DNA from: Methanococcoides sp. EBM-47
Lineage (GTDB): Archaea; Halobacteriota; Methanosarcinia; Methanosarcinales; Methanosarcinaceae
Reading direction: 5' to 3'
DNA length: 64,000 nucleotides
Assembly (NCBI GenBank): GCA_001896725.1
Contig: MPPA01000022.1
Coordinates: forward strand, 62,001-126,000
Shown here: piece by piece, positions 8,594-17,336 of the stretch
How positions within the stretch are numbered: the first letter of the stretch is position 1
Layout of the letters: each line of letters begins with the position of its first letter
Translations under genes and position numbers: made by a program
The notes under the pieces: model-generated
Told to the model about the DNA's origin: nothing
Databases searched by the model: none
Seen by the model: only the letters and a program-made list of their open reading frames with translations

Positions 8594-9047
8594 CTGTGTT
8601 CTTCCTTGTCTGGTTCCGTTTTGAAATATTTGTCCCTGCTCTTTGGATCATGTTTCTGAAAGCCAGTTTTTCCTCCTCAGTGAAATCCTCCAGCAGAATA
8701 TCGTTCATGTCTTTTGAAACAGCCAATAATATATGTTCCATCTCTATTCCCTGTTCCGTTAAAAATACCTTGTATGCCCTTCTGTTATCAGGATCTATAA
8801 CTCTGTACACATATCCTGCATATTCCAGCTTGGCAATGGCCCTTGCACTGGTTGCCCGGTCGCATTTTAGAGATGTTGCGAGTTTTTCCTGGCTAATACC
8901 ATCCTCATACAGTAAAAGCATAAGGAACGGGAATTGTGCATCACTTATCCCATAAGGCTCGAGCTGTCGTCCCATGAAGTTGCGGATGGACCTGAACAGA
9001 TGGGATATATCTCTGCCAATAGATTCATGTTTTCTTAGTTTCTCCAT
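8586..9047 (-). CDS. MarR family transcriptional regulator
   Basis: A 153-residue winged-helix protein of the MarR family. 'DAQFPFLMLLLYEDGISQEKLATSLKCDRATSARAI' contains helices 2-4 with the recognition helix at about residues 62-78; 'RVIDPDNRRAYKVFLTEQG' (about 90-108) is the characteristic wing. MarR dimers bind palindromes and release on binding small phenolic or other ligands. The gene precedes and overlaps the MATE pump gene, and a 29-base near-perfect palindrome lies 19-47 bases upstream of its ATG, so auto-repression of the regulator-pump operon is the natural inference. Confidence 0.9.
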   Translation of the reverse strand: MEKLRKHESIGRDISHLFRSIRNFMGRQLEPYGISDAQFPFLMLLLYEDGISQEKLATSLKCDRATSARAIAKLEYAGYVYRVIDPDNRRAYKVFLTEQGIEMEHILLAVSKDMNDILLEDFTEEEKLAFRNMIQRAGTNISKRNQTRKNTDE

Positions 9048-9065
9048 CTCTGTGGTTTCCCGTTT

Positions 9066-9094
9066 GTTGCGTATGCAATAATTGCATAAGCAAC
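9066..9094 (-). promoter_or_regulatory. Palindromic MarR operator
   Basis: Two 13-base arms, GTTGCgTATGCAA (9066-9078) and TTGCATAaGCAAC (9082-9094), are complementary except at one position and flank a 3-base centre. It lies 19-47 bases before the MarR start. A TATA-like TTTTATTAG on the minus strand immediately upstream places the palindrome over the expected transcription start. Binding by the adjacent MarR protein is inferred from position and symmetry. Confidence 0.75.
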
Positions 9095-9400
9095 TAATAA
9101 AAGTGCCGCTGCGATATTCATAGCCCTTTTAAAATATGAACTATAAAATATGATGAAGATCAATATGGGGAGTAATTCAGCTCTCCAGACTATGAAGTAC
9201 ATAAGTCCTCATATGAAAGATCAGTTGAAGGTATATTTAAGCTAAAAAAGGATGCGGGAATGAAAAAAAGCTATATTATGATCTTTTTAGTTTCTTCAAG
9301 AACTAACTTACCGATCATATGTGGTCCAATGGTAAAAAAAGTGTGGGGTCTGTCCAGCAGAAGGGGGCTGAACAAGTCTTTTTTGCGGCTTCCAGGTATA
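9095..9400. other. Intergenic region without a supported gene
   Basis: About 300 bases between the MarR promoter and the end of the ABC ATPase gene. A TATA-like GTATATTTAAG at about 9230-9240 on the plus strand precedes an ATG at 9260, but the frame that follows runs antisense through the ATPase gene and codes for nothing recognisable. Nothing else is seen. Confidence 0.4.
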
Positions 9401-10309
9401 TCAACTATCGCTACGATTCAGGTCTGTACCCATAAGCTCGAGAAATACTTCTTCAAGCGAGGGCTCGATGGTATTCATTTCTATTATCCTGCCTCCGTTT
9501 GCAGCTATATGTCCTGTGATCTCATTGATAGCATTCATGTCTGTAGTGGCAAGCACGAACCTGTCCTCCAGACGTTCCATGTTTTCGATACATATGCCTG
9601 CAACATCTTCCAGCATGAACTCCAGCCTGTAGAGGACTTTCGAATGATCCTCCCTTATCTGTGCGACAGAACCAAGTGTAACTTGCTTTCCATCTTTGAT
9701 TATGAGGATCCGGTCACAAAGGCTTTCCATCTGGTACAGGTTATGCGCACTGAAAATAATGGTCTTGCCTTTTTCTTTAAGAGATCTTATATATTCAGTT
9801 ATGAATCTGGAGGTCATGGGGTCAAGCCCGGAACCAGGTTCATCGTAGATGATCAGTTGAGGATCATTGATGAGGGACCTTGCGATAGCAACCTTACGGC
9901 GCATACCCTTTGAAAGATCGCCTATACGTCTGCCGGCGGCATTAAGCGAAAGATCGTTAAGAAGAGTTTTTGTCCTTTGTCTGATGGTGTGCTTTTTAAT
10001 GCCATATAGTTCTCCGAAGAAGAGTAAGTAATCTTCGACATACATGCTTTCGTAGAGAGAAGATTCTTCAGGCAAAAATCCGAGGAATGATTTAATCCTT
10101 ACAGGATCCGCTGATATATCTATATCATTTATCCGTATACTGCCTGCTGTAGGACGCACCAGACCGCTAAGCATTTTTAGAGTAGTTGTCTTTCCTGCAC
10201 CATTGGGACCTACTATACCAAATATCTCACCCTTATCAACATTAAAATCTAGCCGCTCCACTGCAGCAAAGTTACCATATTCCTTTCTCAATCCATTTAC
10301 TTCTATCAT
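9401..10309 (-). CDS. ABC-2 type transporter ATP-binding protein
   Basis: A 302-residue ABC ATPase. Walker A is G34-PNGAGKTT (residues 34-42), the signature is 'LSKGMRRKVAIARSL' (about 135-149), Walker B 'LIIYDEPGSGLD' (about 155-166) and the H-loop 'IIFSAHN' about 188-194. The long C-terminal tail (about 215-302) is typical of ATPases that pair with ABC-2 permeases. I start at the ATG at 10309, where 'MIEVNGLRKEYG' begins; the open frame extends 25 codons upstream through an A/T run that is clearly promoter. It is divergent from two ABC-2 permease genes, its probable partners. Confidence 0.9.
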   Translation of the reverse strand: MIEVNGLRKEYGNFAAVERLDFNVDKGEIFGIVGPNGAGKTTTLKMLSGLVRPTAGSIRINDIDISADPVRIKSFLGFLPEESSLYESMYVEDYLLFFGELYGIKKHTIRQRTKTLLNDLSLNAAGRRIGDLSKGMRRKVAIARSLINDPQLIIYDEPGSGLDPMTSRFITEYIRSLKEKGKTIIFSAHNLYQMESLCDRILIIKDGKQVTLGSVAQIREDHSKVLYRLEFMLEDVAGICIENMERLEDRFVLATTDMNAINEITGHIAANGGRIIEMNTIEPSLEEVFLELMGTDLNRSDS

Positions 10310-10329
10310 GTGCAATAAAGAATAATATT

Positions 10330-10360
10330 TCAATTTATATATATATATATATTTATTTAA
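10330..10360. promoter_or_regulatory. Divergent AT-rich promoter between ABC ATPase and permease genes
   Basis: A run of TA dinucleotides followed by TTTATTTAA, 20-50 bases before the ATPase ATG (10309) and about 100 before the permease ATG (10458). It probably holds the TATA box of the ATPase gene. The permease gene has its own candidate, TATAATAAAAAC-like sequence at about 10430-10448. Confidence 0.45.
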
Positions 10361-10457
10361 GATTCCGGATCCAATAGCGTTCAATGGTCAATACAATATA
10401 TGGGTAGCAAGCAGGTTCCATATAGATTAATATAATAAAAACATTATATATTATTTG

Positions 10458-12230
10458 ATGTCAGGCTGGTATACAATCGCTAAATGGGAATTCCTCAGAT
10501 CAGGAATGAAGTTCAGCCGCAGGTTTGTACTGGCAGTCCTTTTCACATTAGTGCTACTTACTATAGTATCATTTGCAGTGTCTTTTACAGGTATGAACCT
10601 AGACCAAAAGATATACAGTGTTTTTTCCACCTCCCAGGAACTGAACAATATCATAGAAGGCGACGCAAGGTTCTATATATTAACTGATGATGGCAAAGAT
10701 GCGGACCTAACGATCGTAGAGGACCGTGTATACCTCTCAGGTACAAAAAAGTCAGTTTCAGCTGCTGATGCACTTGAAAAGGTTTTCATTGCTCACAGAG
10801 AAACTGTCCTTGCATCGTATAACGATATTAACAACAGTCATCCTGTATGGGTCACGATCCATGACCTTGACAGACCTGAGAGTTTTCAGATACTGGGGAC
10901 TGCTACCCAGAAAGATGGTCAGGTTTCGGATGCTGGGTATGAAAATACAGGCAGTATAGGAAATTATAAAGAGAGCACAGCCGCAACCGGACAAACTTCT
11001 CATATTTTTTCTCCGGAAGAACTAGAAGATCTGGATAATAGTAACTCTAAAACATTATTTAATAGACAGACCATTGCCACTCCTTCTTATTTTATGCCAC
11101 CCATACCTTTCACGGCAATACTTTACTCTTTCTTATTCATCTTTCCTATCTACTTTGTTTCCCAATTCTATTCTTCCAGTATATTGGAAGAGAGGGTCAA
11201 CCGCAGATGTGAGTTGTTGCTTACGGCTCCTCTTAAGAGCAGGGACATCATACTTGGAAAAAGTATCCCATATGTGCTTGTCACCATGGTCCTACTGTCA
11301 GTTATTTCCCTTTATATTGAAAAACCCTCTAATATCCATGAACTGCGAACATCCATAGAGATGATAGGAGTGATATTTCCTGTTCTTCTCCTGTTCTTCT
11401 CATTGTCTTTCATTGCAGCCATATTTTCTCGCAGCTTCAAGGAACTGACATTCGCCATGGTATTCTTCTCTGTGATCGTTTCAGGATATCTGCTCTTTCC
11501 TGCCATGTTTGCAAATATACATTCAGTGAGCTCTATTTCTCCAATGACTCTCATAGTTAACTTGATCGAAGAGGGAAGCATAAGTTTTGGAAAGTATATC
11601 TTCTCTACATTACCTTTTTATCTTGTTGCATTGAGCATCTATGGCTTTGGTACGGCAATCTTTCGGGAAGAAGATCTCTTCAGCCAGAAAACCATGAAAG
11701 AAAAGACCCTGGATTGTATGGAACTGTTCCTTGGAGCACCTTTGGGTTCTGTATTTACTCTTAGCATTGTCTCTATCCCTTTCGTTTACATGGCGCAGCT
11801 AATGCTGATAGTGATGCTCTTCAATCTTCCTCTTCCTTACTCAATTATTGTGATGATAATACTATCGGCTCTTGTGGAAGAAATTGCAAAATCCGTAGGT
11901 ATATACACCATCATGAAAAGAGGATTAAAACCCGTCAACCTGAAAACTGCAGTATTGCTTGCATTGCTTTCAGGTGGTGGTTTTTTCTTTGGGGAGAAAC
12001 TCGTATCTGTGATAACCCTTGCACCTATTGCTTCCTCGGCATTCGGATCAGTGATGACCATGGGCACATTGCTCCTGATACCTTTGTTATTACATTTGGT
12101 CACTGCCATGATCACATCCCTGGGTGTGTACTTTACAGGTCCCCGATATTATGCATTTTTCCTATTAGCTGCAACAGGGGTACATGCCATATACAATACT
12201 TACCTGCTAAGGGGGCTTTTTTTTGGATAA
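10458..12230 (+). CDS. ABC-2 permease fused to a PrsW-like membrane protease domain
   Basis: A 590-residue membrane protein. The N-terminal part (to about residue 400) is an ABC-2 permease: one helix at about 25-45, a large extracytoplasmic domain to about 210, then helices; 'SSILEERVNRRCELLLTAPL' (about 240-260) is the usual ABC-2 coupling sequence. The C-terminal 160 residues have a second set of helices with E474-E475-x-x-K478, a GGGFFFGE motif ending at E513, H546 and H576-x-x-x-N580, the pattern of PrsW-type intramembrane proteases. PrsW enzymes cleave membrane-bound regulators. Start is the ATG at 10458. The next gene overlaps by 8 bases. Permease call is strong, protease activity is inferred. 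Confidence 0.8.
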   Translation: MSGWYTIAKWEFLRSGMKFSRRFVLAVLFTLVLLTIVSFAVSFTGMNLDQKIYSVFSTSQELNNIIEGDARFYILTDDGKDADLTIVEDRVYLSGTKKSVSAADALEKVFIAHRETVLASYNDINNSHPVWVTIHDLDRPESFQILGTATQKDGQVSDAGYENTGSIGNYKESTAATGQTSHIFSPEELEDLDNSNSKTLFNRQTIATPSYFMPPIPFTAILYSFLFIFPIYFVSQFYSSSILEERVNRRCELLLTAPLKSRDIILGKSIPYVLVTMVLLSVISLYIEKPSNIHELRTSIEMIGVIFPVLLLFFSLSFIAAIFSRSFKELTFAMVFFSVIVSGYLLFPAMFANIHSVSSISPMTLIVNLIEEGSISFGKYIFSTLPFYLVALSIYGFGTAIFREEDLFSQKTMKEKTLDCMELFLGAPLGSVFTLSIVSIPFVYMAQLMLIVMLFNLPLPYSIIVMIILSALVEEIAKSVGIYTIMKRGLKPVNLKTAVLLALLSGGGFFFGEKLVSVITLAPIASSAFGSVMTMGTLLLIPLLLHLVTAMITSLGVYFTGPRYYAFFLLAATGVHAIYNTYLLRGLFFG

Positions 12231-13323
12231 GAACAAAGTGTATCCGAAAAAGGTCATGACCATTGCCAGAAAGGAGTACAGCGGATTACTACTTGAAAAG
12301 ACGTTCATTCTCTCATTGCTTGTTCAGTTGTTCATTGCTTCCTTCTCTGCCTTCCTTGTTGTAGGGCTTACATCCTTCTATGATCCCATGGCGTTGCAAG
12401 GTATGCAAATGAAGGAATCAAAGATAGGGGTTATTGGGGATACCGACGGGGAGCTCTTCAAACTGATGAAAATAAGTGATCTGGAACCGATCAAATATGA
12501 TGATTTCGGAGAAGCGTATAGTGATTTCTATGAGCGGAAAATAGATGCTATAATGAACATACCTAATGAAATGGCCGAAGGAACTGGTCTGATCAATCTG
12601 GATATATATATCCCAAGGTCCGAACTGAAAGCGACCATTGTTTCACTGCAGCTGAAAAAACCACTTGAGAAATTTGAACAAAGTGTCAGGACCATAAGAA
12701 CTGCAAGACTTGAGGGTTACACACCCCTTGACATCCAGATCATGAGATGGGATCAAGGTACATCTTCCAGCAAGCTGGAATTTATCTACGTGGCCCTTTT
12801 ACCATTGCTGATGTTCACCCCTGCTTTCATATCAGGTGGACTTGTTATTGATATGATCACCGAAGAATTTGAACGCAAAACACTGGAATTGCTGCTTGTT
12901 TCTCCTGTATCTTTGTTAGATGTGATTTACGGAAAAACGTTGGTCGCAACTGCCATCTCACCTGTACAATCTTTGGCTTGGATGTTATTGCTGGGGCTTA
13001 ATGGCATACGGATCAATAACTTTACTGGGATCCTCTTAATAGTGGTCATTGTTTCCTTAACACTTGTTATTGCAGGCAGTATTATAGCTGTCTTGTGCAA
13101 GGAAAGGGGAACATCCCAGTTGTTCTATTCACTTGTACTTATACTTCTGTTCATGTCATCTTATCTATATACCAATTCACCCCTTAACCTTGTTTCCAGG
13201 CTTGCGCTTGACAGCATAGGATATATGGAAGCTTTTACATGGATTGCAGGATACACATGCCTTGCTGTTCTGTTGTTATGGGCTCTGGCCAGTATCGTAG
13301 AAAAAGAACATATGAAGGTCTGA
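12223..13323 (+). CDS. ABC-2 type transporter permease
   Basis: A 366-residue ABC-2 permease: helix at about 25-48, an extracytoplasmic domain to about 185, then five helices, with 'MITEEFERKTLELLLVSPVSLLDVIYGKT' (about 212-240) as the conserved cytoplasmic coupling loop. It pairs with the preceding permease-PrsW gene and the divergent ATPase as a probable exporter. The start is uncertain: TTG at 12223 overlaps the upstream stop by 8 bases and follows a GGGGG stretch, while the ATG at 12256 would begin at 'MTIARKEYS', a common start for such permeases. I keep the longer form. Substrate unknown. Confidence 0.85.
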   Translation: MDKNKVYPKKVMTIARKEYSGLLLEKTFILSLLVQLFIASFSAFLVVGLTSFYDPMALQGMQMKESKIGVIGDTDGELFKLMKISDLEPIKYDDFGEAYSDFYERKIDAIMNIPNEMAEGTGLINLDIYIPRSELKATIVSLQLKKPLEKFEQSVRTIRTARLEGYTPLDIQIMRWDQGTSSSKLEFIYVALLPLLMFTPAFISGGLVIDMITEEFERKTLELLLVSPVSLLDVIYGKTLVATAISPVQSLAWMLLLGLNGIRINNFTGILLIVVIVSLTLVIAGSIIAVLCKERGTSQLFYSLVLILLFMSSYLYTNSPLNLVSRLALDSIGYMEAFTWIAGYTCLAVLLLWALASIVEKEHMKV

Positions 13324-13324
13324 T

Positions 13325-15118
13325 ATGAAAAGAAACCTACATATTTTTTTTATTTTCATTATACTGTTGTTCTCTATCATTCCCTGCAGTGCATATGATT
13401 TTCAGCATGAGGAGATCTGGGTGCATAAAGGGAGTTTTGAGCTGGGTCCAGGGGAAAAGGCTACAATTGAGCGATATACTGTGAAGGTCTATAGACTTGA
13501 TCAGGAAGCTGTAGAGTCATCGGCTGTGATCCTTGTGTATAAGAACGATGACTTCAAAAAAGTGTATTATATGGATGCTGGTCCAAACGCTCAGAGGGTA
13601 TATGACAATGACCTTAAGATCAAGGTAAATGGAATATCTTCGGGCAAGATCTCTATTGTTCTGTATGGGCATGAATTTGAGAAAGTATGGGTGCTGTCAA
13701 CGCCCAAGATCTCTTTATCAAAGGGGGATATGATATCAGATGGAGCATATGCCATATCCTTGGCAGATCTTTCCAGTAAAGAGGTAAATATTTCAGTTAC
13801 TTCCCCATCAGGGAAGCATGAGAACGTTTTTACTTTACATGATTACAAAAAATATAATAATGAACTTATGGTCAGGCTGGTTTACATCGACAAAGACCGA
13901 TCAAAAGCATTCATTGAAACATACAGGCCAGGGAAACCAGATATCGAGGTCTCTTTATCACCCTCCAGTGATATCTTTGAAGCAGATGAAGATATTTCGT
14001 GCATGCTTCGGGTAACTAATAATGGCACTTTACCTCTAAGAAAGGTCAAAGTAGAAAATAGGGCGAGTGAAGGTATATTTAACAAACAGGCACTATCACT
14101 GGGAACTCTTGCACCATTACAAACAGTAGCATTAACCATGGGTCTTGATATTCCAGTGGCAGCAAGAGGCCGATCAATATTTGTCACAACAGAAATATCG
14201 GGTGAAGACCATTCAGGCAACACATATTACGCAACGGATACACAAGATTTCTTTGTAGGGCCCTATATTCATATAACTAAAGAGATCAGAGGGGATAACG
14301 CTCTTTACGGAAAAACTATTGTTGCAACCCACGAACAAGTGAGGGTCAGCCTTAAGATAAAGAACATGAACGATCTACCTGTAGCATTGACAGTAGCCGA
14401 TAGCGTACCCGATTCTTTCGTGTTGCAGGATACAAAAAAGCTTGAGTGGAAACTGCAGGTAGCTCCTCATGCTACTGATGAGATCACTTATATTGTTAGT
14501 CCACGCATTACTGGTAATTTCACTTTAGGAAATGCCGTTGCTATCTGGGAAAGCAATGATGATGTATATGAGGTAACATCCGCCTCCCCGGAGCTAATGG
14601 TTAACGGTTCCTTTGTAGTAGCAGATAAGATCGTTAATACCGAGTATGCAATGAAAGGGGAATATATTACTGTTATCTTACAGGTGTCAAATGTTGGTGA
14701 CCAGGAAGTAGAGGTGATCATGCATGACAAGGTTCCCATAGGTGCTGATCTTGTCAACGGCATTTTAGACTGGTCTGCTAAACTTGCCCCGGGAGAAACA
14801 TCTCTGCAGAGCTACGATATAGTGTTCTCAGAGGCTGGGGATTATGTGCTGCCGGAATTAGAGGTAAAGTATACTGATAAGCAGTTGAAAGAAATAACCA
14901 TTTACTCAGAGCAGGTAGAAATGTACATTGGTAAGGAAGTTGTATCTGATGATCCTGAGGCTTTTGGTGTACCATCTGTGGTAAATGGACCACAAACAAG
15001 TGAACTTACAGATCTGCAGGCTGCAAGTTTCCTTGTGTCTTCTTTTATAGGGATTTTTTGCATTGTAACAGTGATCCCTATAGTGATATTTCTTTTAATA
15101 AGAAAAGTATATATGTGA
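13325..15118 (+). CDS. Secreted/membrane-anchored CARDB/DUF11-repeat protein
   Basis: A 597-residue exported protein: signal peptide at about 1-23 ending 'CSAYD', a large extracellular region, and a C-terminal helix at about 570-592 followed by RKVYM. Residues about 205-530 contain three immunoglobulin-like repeats of the COG1361/DUF11 type, each with 'VTNNGTLPLRKVKV', 'KNMNDLPVALTVADSVPDSF' or 'VSNVGDQEVEVIMHDKVPIG'. Such proteins sit on archaeal envelopes. It follows the permease gene after one base, so it belongs to the ABC operon and may be its cargo, a periplasmic-side partner, or a substrate of the PrsW-like domain (inference). Confidence 0.8.
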   Translation: MKRNLHIFFIFIILLFSIIPCSAYDFQHEEIWVHKGSFELGPGEKATIERYTVKVYRLDQEAVESSAVILVYKNDDFKKVYYMDAGPNAQRVYDNDLKIKVNGISSGKISIVLYGHEFEKVWVLSTPKISLSKGDMISDGAYAISLADLSSKEVNISVTSPSGKHENVFTLHDYKKYNNELMVRLVYIDKDRSKAFIETYRPGKPDIEVSLSPSSDIFEADEDISCMLRVTNNGTLPLRKVKVENRASEGIFNKQALSLGTLAPLQTVALTMGLDIPVAARGRSIFVTTEISGEDHSGNTYYATDTQDFFVGPYIHITKEIRGDNALYGKTIVATHEQVRVSLKIKNMNDLPVALTVADSVPDSFVLQDTKKLEWKLQVAPHATDEITYIVSPRITGNFTLGNAVAIWESNDDVYEVTSASPELMVNGSFVVADKIVNTEYAMKGEYITVILQVSNVGDQEVEVIMHDKVPIGADLVNGILDWSAKLAPGETSLQSYDIVFSEAGDYVLPELEVKYTDKQLKEITIYSEQVEMYIGKEVVSDDPEAFGVPSVVNGPQTSELTDLQAASFLVSSFIGIFCIVTVIPIVIFLLIRKVYM

Positions 15119-15181
15119 TATCTTATTAATATATTAATATTATATGTTTATCATTTGTGCCAAATATGCTATGGGGATACC

Positions 15182-15586
15182 ATGAACATTGCATATTCCG
15201 TTATCTCACTGATCATGTTCACGCTGCTAACATTACTGGCTATTTTGCTCATGGTGTACATATCATCAGCAGTTGCTATACTTGCCCTTTTATTGTTGCC
15301 ACTCACATGTATCTTCATTATGCCGGATACGGCATTGTCTTTCCTATCTTTCAGGCATGTAGTGCTTGCCGGAGGAAATGTACCTATCAACAACTATCAT
15401 GTCTTGTTTTTCGTCTGGTCGGCACTCGTTGGTATGATAGTTTATTCAGAGATCTTTACATGGTACTTAGGAAAAAAAGAAACTAAGAAGGCTCGGATAA
15501 GAGCTGAAGGAACAAAACCTTCAAAAAATATTCTATCTTCTTTCATGGGCATTGTTTCAAAGACCATTTCCCTCTTTCAGAGGTAA
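15182..15586 (+). CDS. Small membrane protein at the end of the ABC operon
   Basis: A 134-residue protein with three predicted helices: about 5-28 (VISLIMFTLLTLLAILLMVY), 29-47 and 72-92, then a basic cytoplasmic tail (KKETKKARIRAEGTKPSK). I start at the ATG at 15182, which has GGGGAT just upstream, rather than a TTG nine codons earlier. It lies 63 bases after the repeat protein and probably belongs to the same unit. No family is recognised. Confidence 0.6.
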   Translation: MNIAYSVISLIMFTLLTLLAILLMVYISSAVAILALLLLPLTCIFIMPDTALSFLSFRHVVLAGGNVPINNYHVLFFVWSALVGMIVYSEIFTWYLGKKETKKARIRAEGTKPSKNILSSFMGIVSKTISLFQR

Positions 15587-15600
15587 TATCAAAACATATA

Positions 15601-15656
15601 GGTCATTCAGTTTTGTGTGCTTTGCCCACAGCATGTCCAATATCGAATGACCTTTT
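15601..15656 (-). terminator. Stem-loop between convergent genes
   Basis: GGTCATTC at 15601-15608 pairs with GAATGACC at 15645-15652 across a 36-base loop that itself holds a TGTG/CACA pair, and a T-rich stretch follows on the plus strand. It lies between the ends of the small membrane protein gene and hcp, so a shared terminator is the simplest reading; the loop is long for that. Confidence 0.4.
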
Positions 15657-15671
15657 GTTCCTTTCCCAAGT

Positions 15672-17291
15672 TCATTGTAAGAGCCTTTGCATGTCCTCTT
15701 CTACAGTGCTGTTCGGCGCCATATTAAATTTCTCTACCAGGACTTTGAGTACGTTCGGTGAGACAAAAGCCGGCAGCTTTGGACCAAGAGTAATATTACG
15801 TATCTCAAGCCTCAGGAGAGTAAGCAACACAAGAACTGCTTTTTGCTCGTACCATGCAATATTGTACGAGATCGGTGCATCATTAACATCGATGAACCCA
15901 AGTCTGGACATGAGACCTTGTGCAATGACGATCAATGAAAATGAATCATTGCATTGCCCAGCGTCCAGTACTCTTGGGATACCGTCAATATCTCCAAGGT
16001 CCAGTTTATTATAACGATATTTTGCACATCCTGCTGTGAGTATGACAGTATCCTTCGGCAATGCCTTTGCAAAATCTGTATAATACTGTCTCTCCTTGTG
16101 GCGCCCGTCACATCCGGCCATAACTATGAACTTCTTTATCTTGCCTGCTTTAACAGCATTAACGATCTTTTCCGCGTTAGATAGTACGGAATTGTAAGCA
16201 AAGCCTGTCATAATAGTACCCTCTTCCAGTTGCACCGGAGGTTTGCACTGCTTTGCTTGTTCGATGATGGACGAGAAGTCCTTCTTACCATCCTTGTCCA
16301 CAATGTGTGCAACACCATCATATCCTACGGGACCTGTAGTGTACAACCTGTCAATGTAGGTCTCTTTTGGAGGAACTATACAATTGGTCGTCATCAATAT
16401 CGGACCGTTGAAGCTCTCGAATTCTTGCTGCTGGCGCCACCATGATCCGCCATAGTTGCCTATCAGGTGTTCATACTCCTTAAATACAGGATATGAATTT
16501 GCAGGTAACATCTCTCCATGGGTATATACGTCCACCCCCGTTCCCTCAGTTTGGTCCAATAATTGTTTCAAGTCCATCAGGTCATGTCCGCTGATGAGGA
16601 TGCCAGGCCTGTTCCTTGTTCCAATATTGACCGAGGTAGGTTCAGGATTTCCGAATGCTGCGGTATTTGCCCTGTCAAGTTCCGCCATCACATCAAAACC
16701 CTTCTCCCCACATTTCAAGACCAGTGAGATGAGCCTCTCATTAGTTAAGCTATCATCCGTGGTTGCCACAAGGGCTTCCTCGATAAACGAATTAACTGTT
16801 TTATTGGTATGCCCAAGTACCATTGCATGATATGCATATGCCGCAATTCCTTTGATACCATAGATCAACAGTTCTCTCAATGATCTAACATCTTCGTCCT
16901 CTGTTGCAAGTATACTTGTGTTCCTATCTTTAAGGTTTTCAGGGCCCAAAGTTGCAATCTCAGGCAGGTCTTTTTCATCGAGCAGGTTGCTATCCAGAAG
17001 TTTTTGTCTGATCTCACCTTGGAGCTTGAGCCCTTTGATGATACGGTCCTGTATCCCGCTTGCTCTGAAATCTGTATTCGTTATTGTTGAGAAAAGGGCA
17101 TCGAGCATGAACTCATCAGTGCTCTTATCAGAAATGCCAGCCTTCCTTGCTTTCTGATTATAGAATGCAATGCTCTTAAGTACATAGATGAGATCGTCCT
17201 GGAGATCTGCAACTTCCCCTTTCTTACCACAAACCCCATTTTTTGTACAGCTTTTTCCGTTCATTGTTTCTTCACATTGGTAGCAGAACAT
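15672..17291 (-). CDS. hcp: Hydroxylamine reductase / hybrid-cluster protein
   Basis: A 539-residue hybrid-cluster protein. The N-terminal cubane ligands are C3, C6, C15 and C21 (CX2CX8CX5C), the class I spacing seen in anaerobes. Hybrid-cluster ligand motifs follow downstream: '[15 protein letters not shown]' (about 396-410), '[12 protein letters not shown]' (about 422-433) and '[10 protein letters not shown]' (about 447-456). Hcp reduces hydroxylamine and, in bacteria, NO, and can nitrosylate proteins; in a methanogen it probably serves nitrosative-stress defence. It lies 45 bases downstream of the MtaA gene on the same strand and may be co-transcribed. Assignment is strong. Confidence 0.95.
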   Translation of the reverse strand: MFCYQCEETMNGKSCTKNGVCGKKGEVADLQDDLIYVLKSIAFYNQKARKAGISDKSTDEFMLDALFSTITNTDFRASGIQDRIIKGLKLQGEIRQKLLDSNLLDEKDLPEIATLGPENLKDRNTSILATEDEDVRSLRELLIYGIKGIAAYAYHAMVLGHTNKTVNSFIEEALVATTDDSLTNERLISLVLKCGEKGFDVMAELDRANTAAFGNPEPTSVNIGTRNRPGILISGHDLMDLKQLLDQTEGTGVDVYTHGEMLPANSYPVFKEYEHLIGNYGGSWWRQQQEFESFNGPILMTTNCIVPPKETYIDRLYTTGPVGYDGVAHIVDKDGKKDFSSIIEQAKQCKPPVQLEEGTIMTGFAYNSVLSNAEKIVNAVKAGKIKKFIVMAGCDGRHKERQYYTDFAKALPKDTVILTAGCAKYRYNKLDLGDIDGIPRVLDAGQCNDSFSLIVIAQGLMSRLGFIDVNDAPISYNIAWYEQKAVLVLLTLLRLEIRNITLGPKLPAFVSPNVLKVLVEKFNMAPNSTVEEDMQRLLQ

Positions 17292-17336
17292 TTTATCACC
17301 TTCCTTTATACGTATGCAGATAATCTATTTACCTTT

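Noticed and set aside
9260-9913. 217-codon plus-strand open frame with a TATA-like box upstream
   Set aside because: Three quarters of it lies antisense to the ABC ATPase gene and its translation has no domain; it is a shadow of that gene.
10335-10352. TA dinucleotide run as a structural repeat
   Set aside because: It sits where the divergent ABC promoters should be and needs no other explanation.
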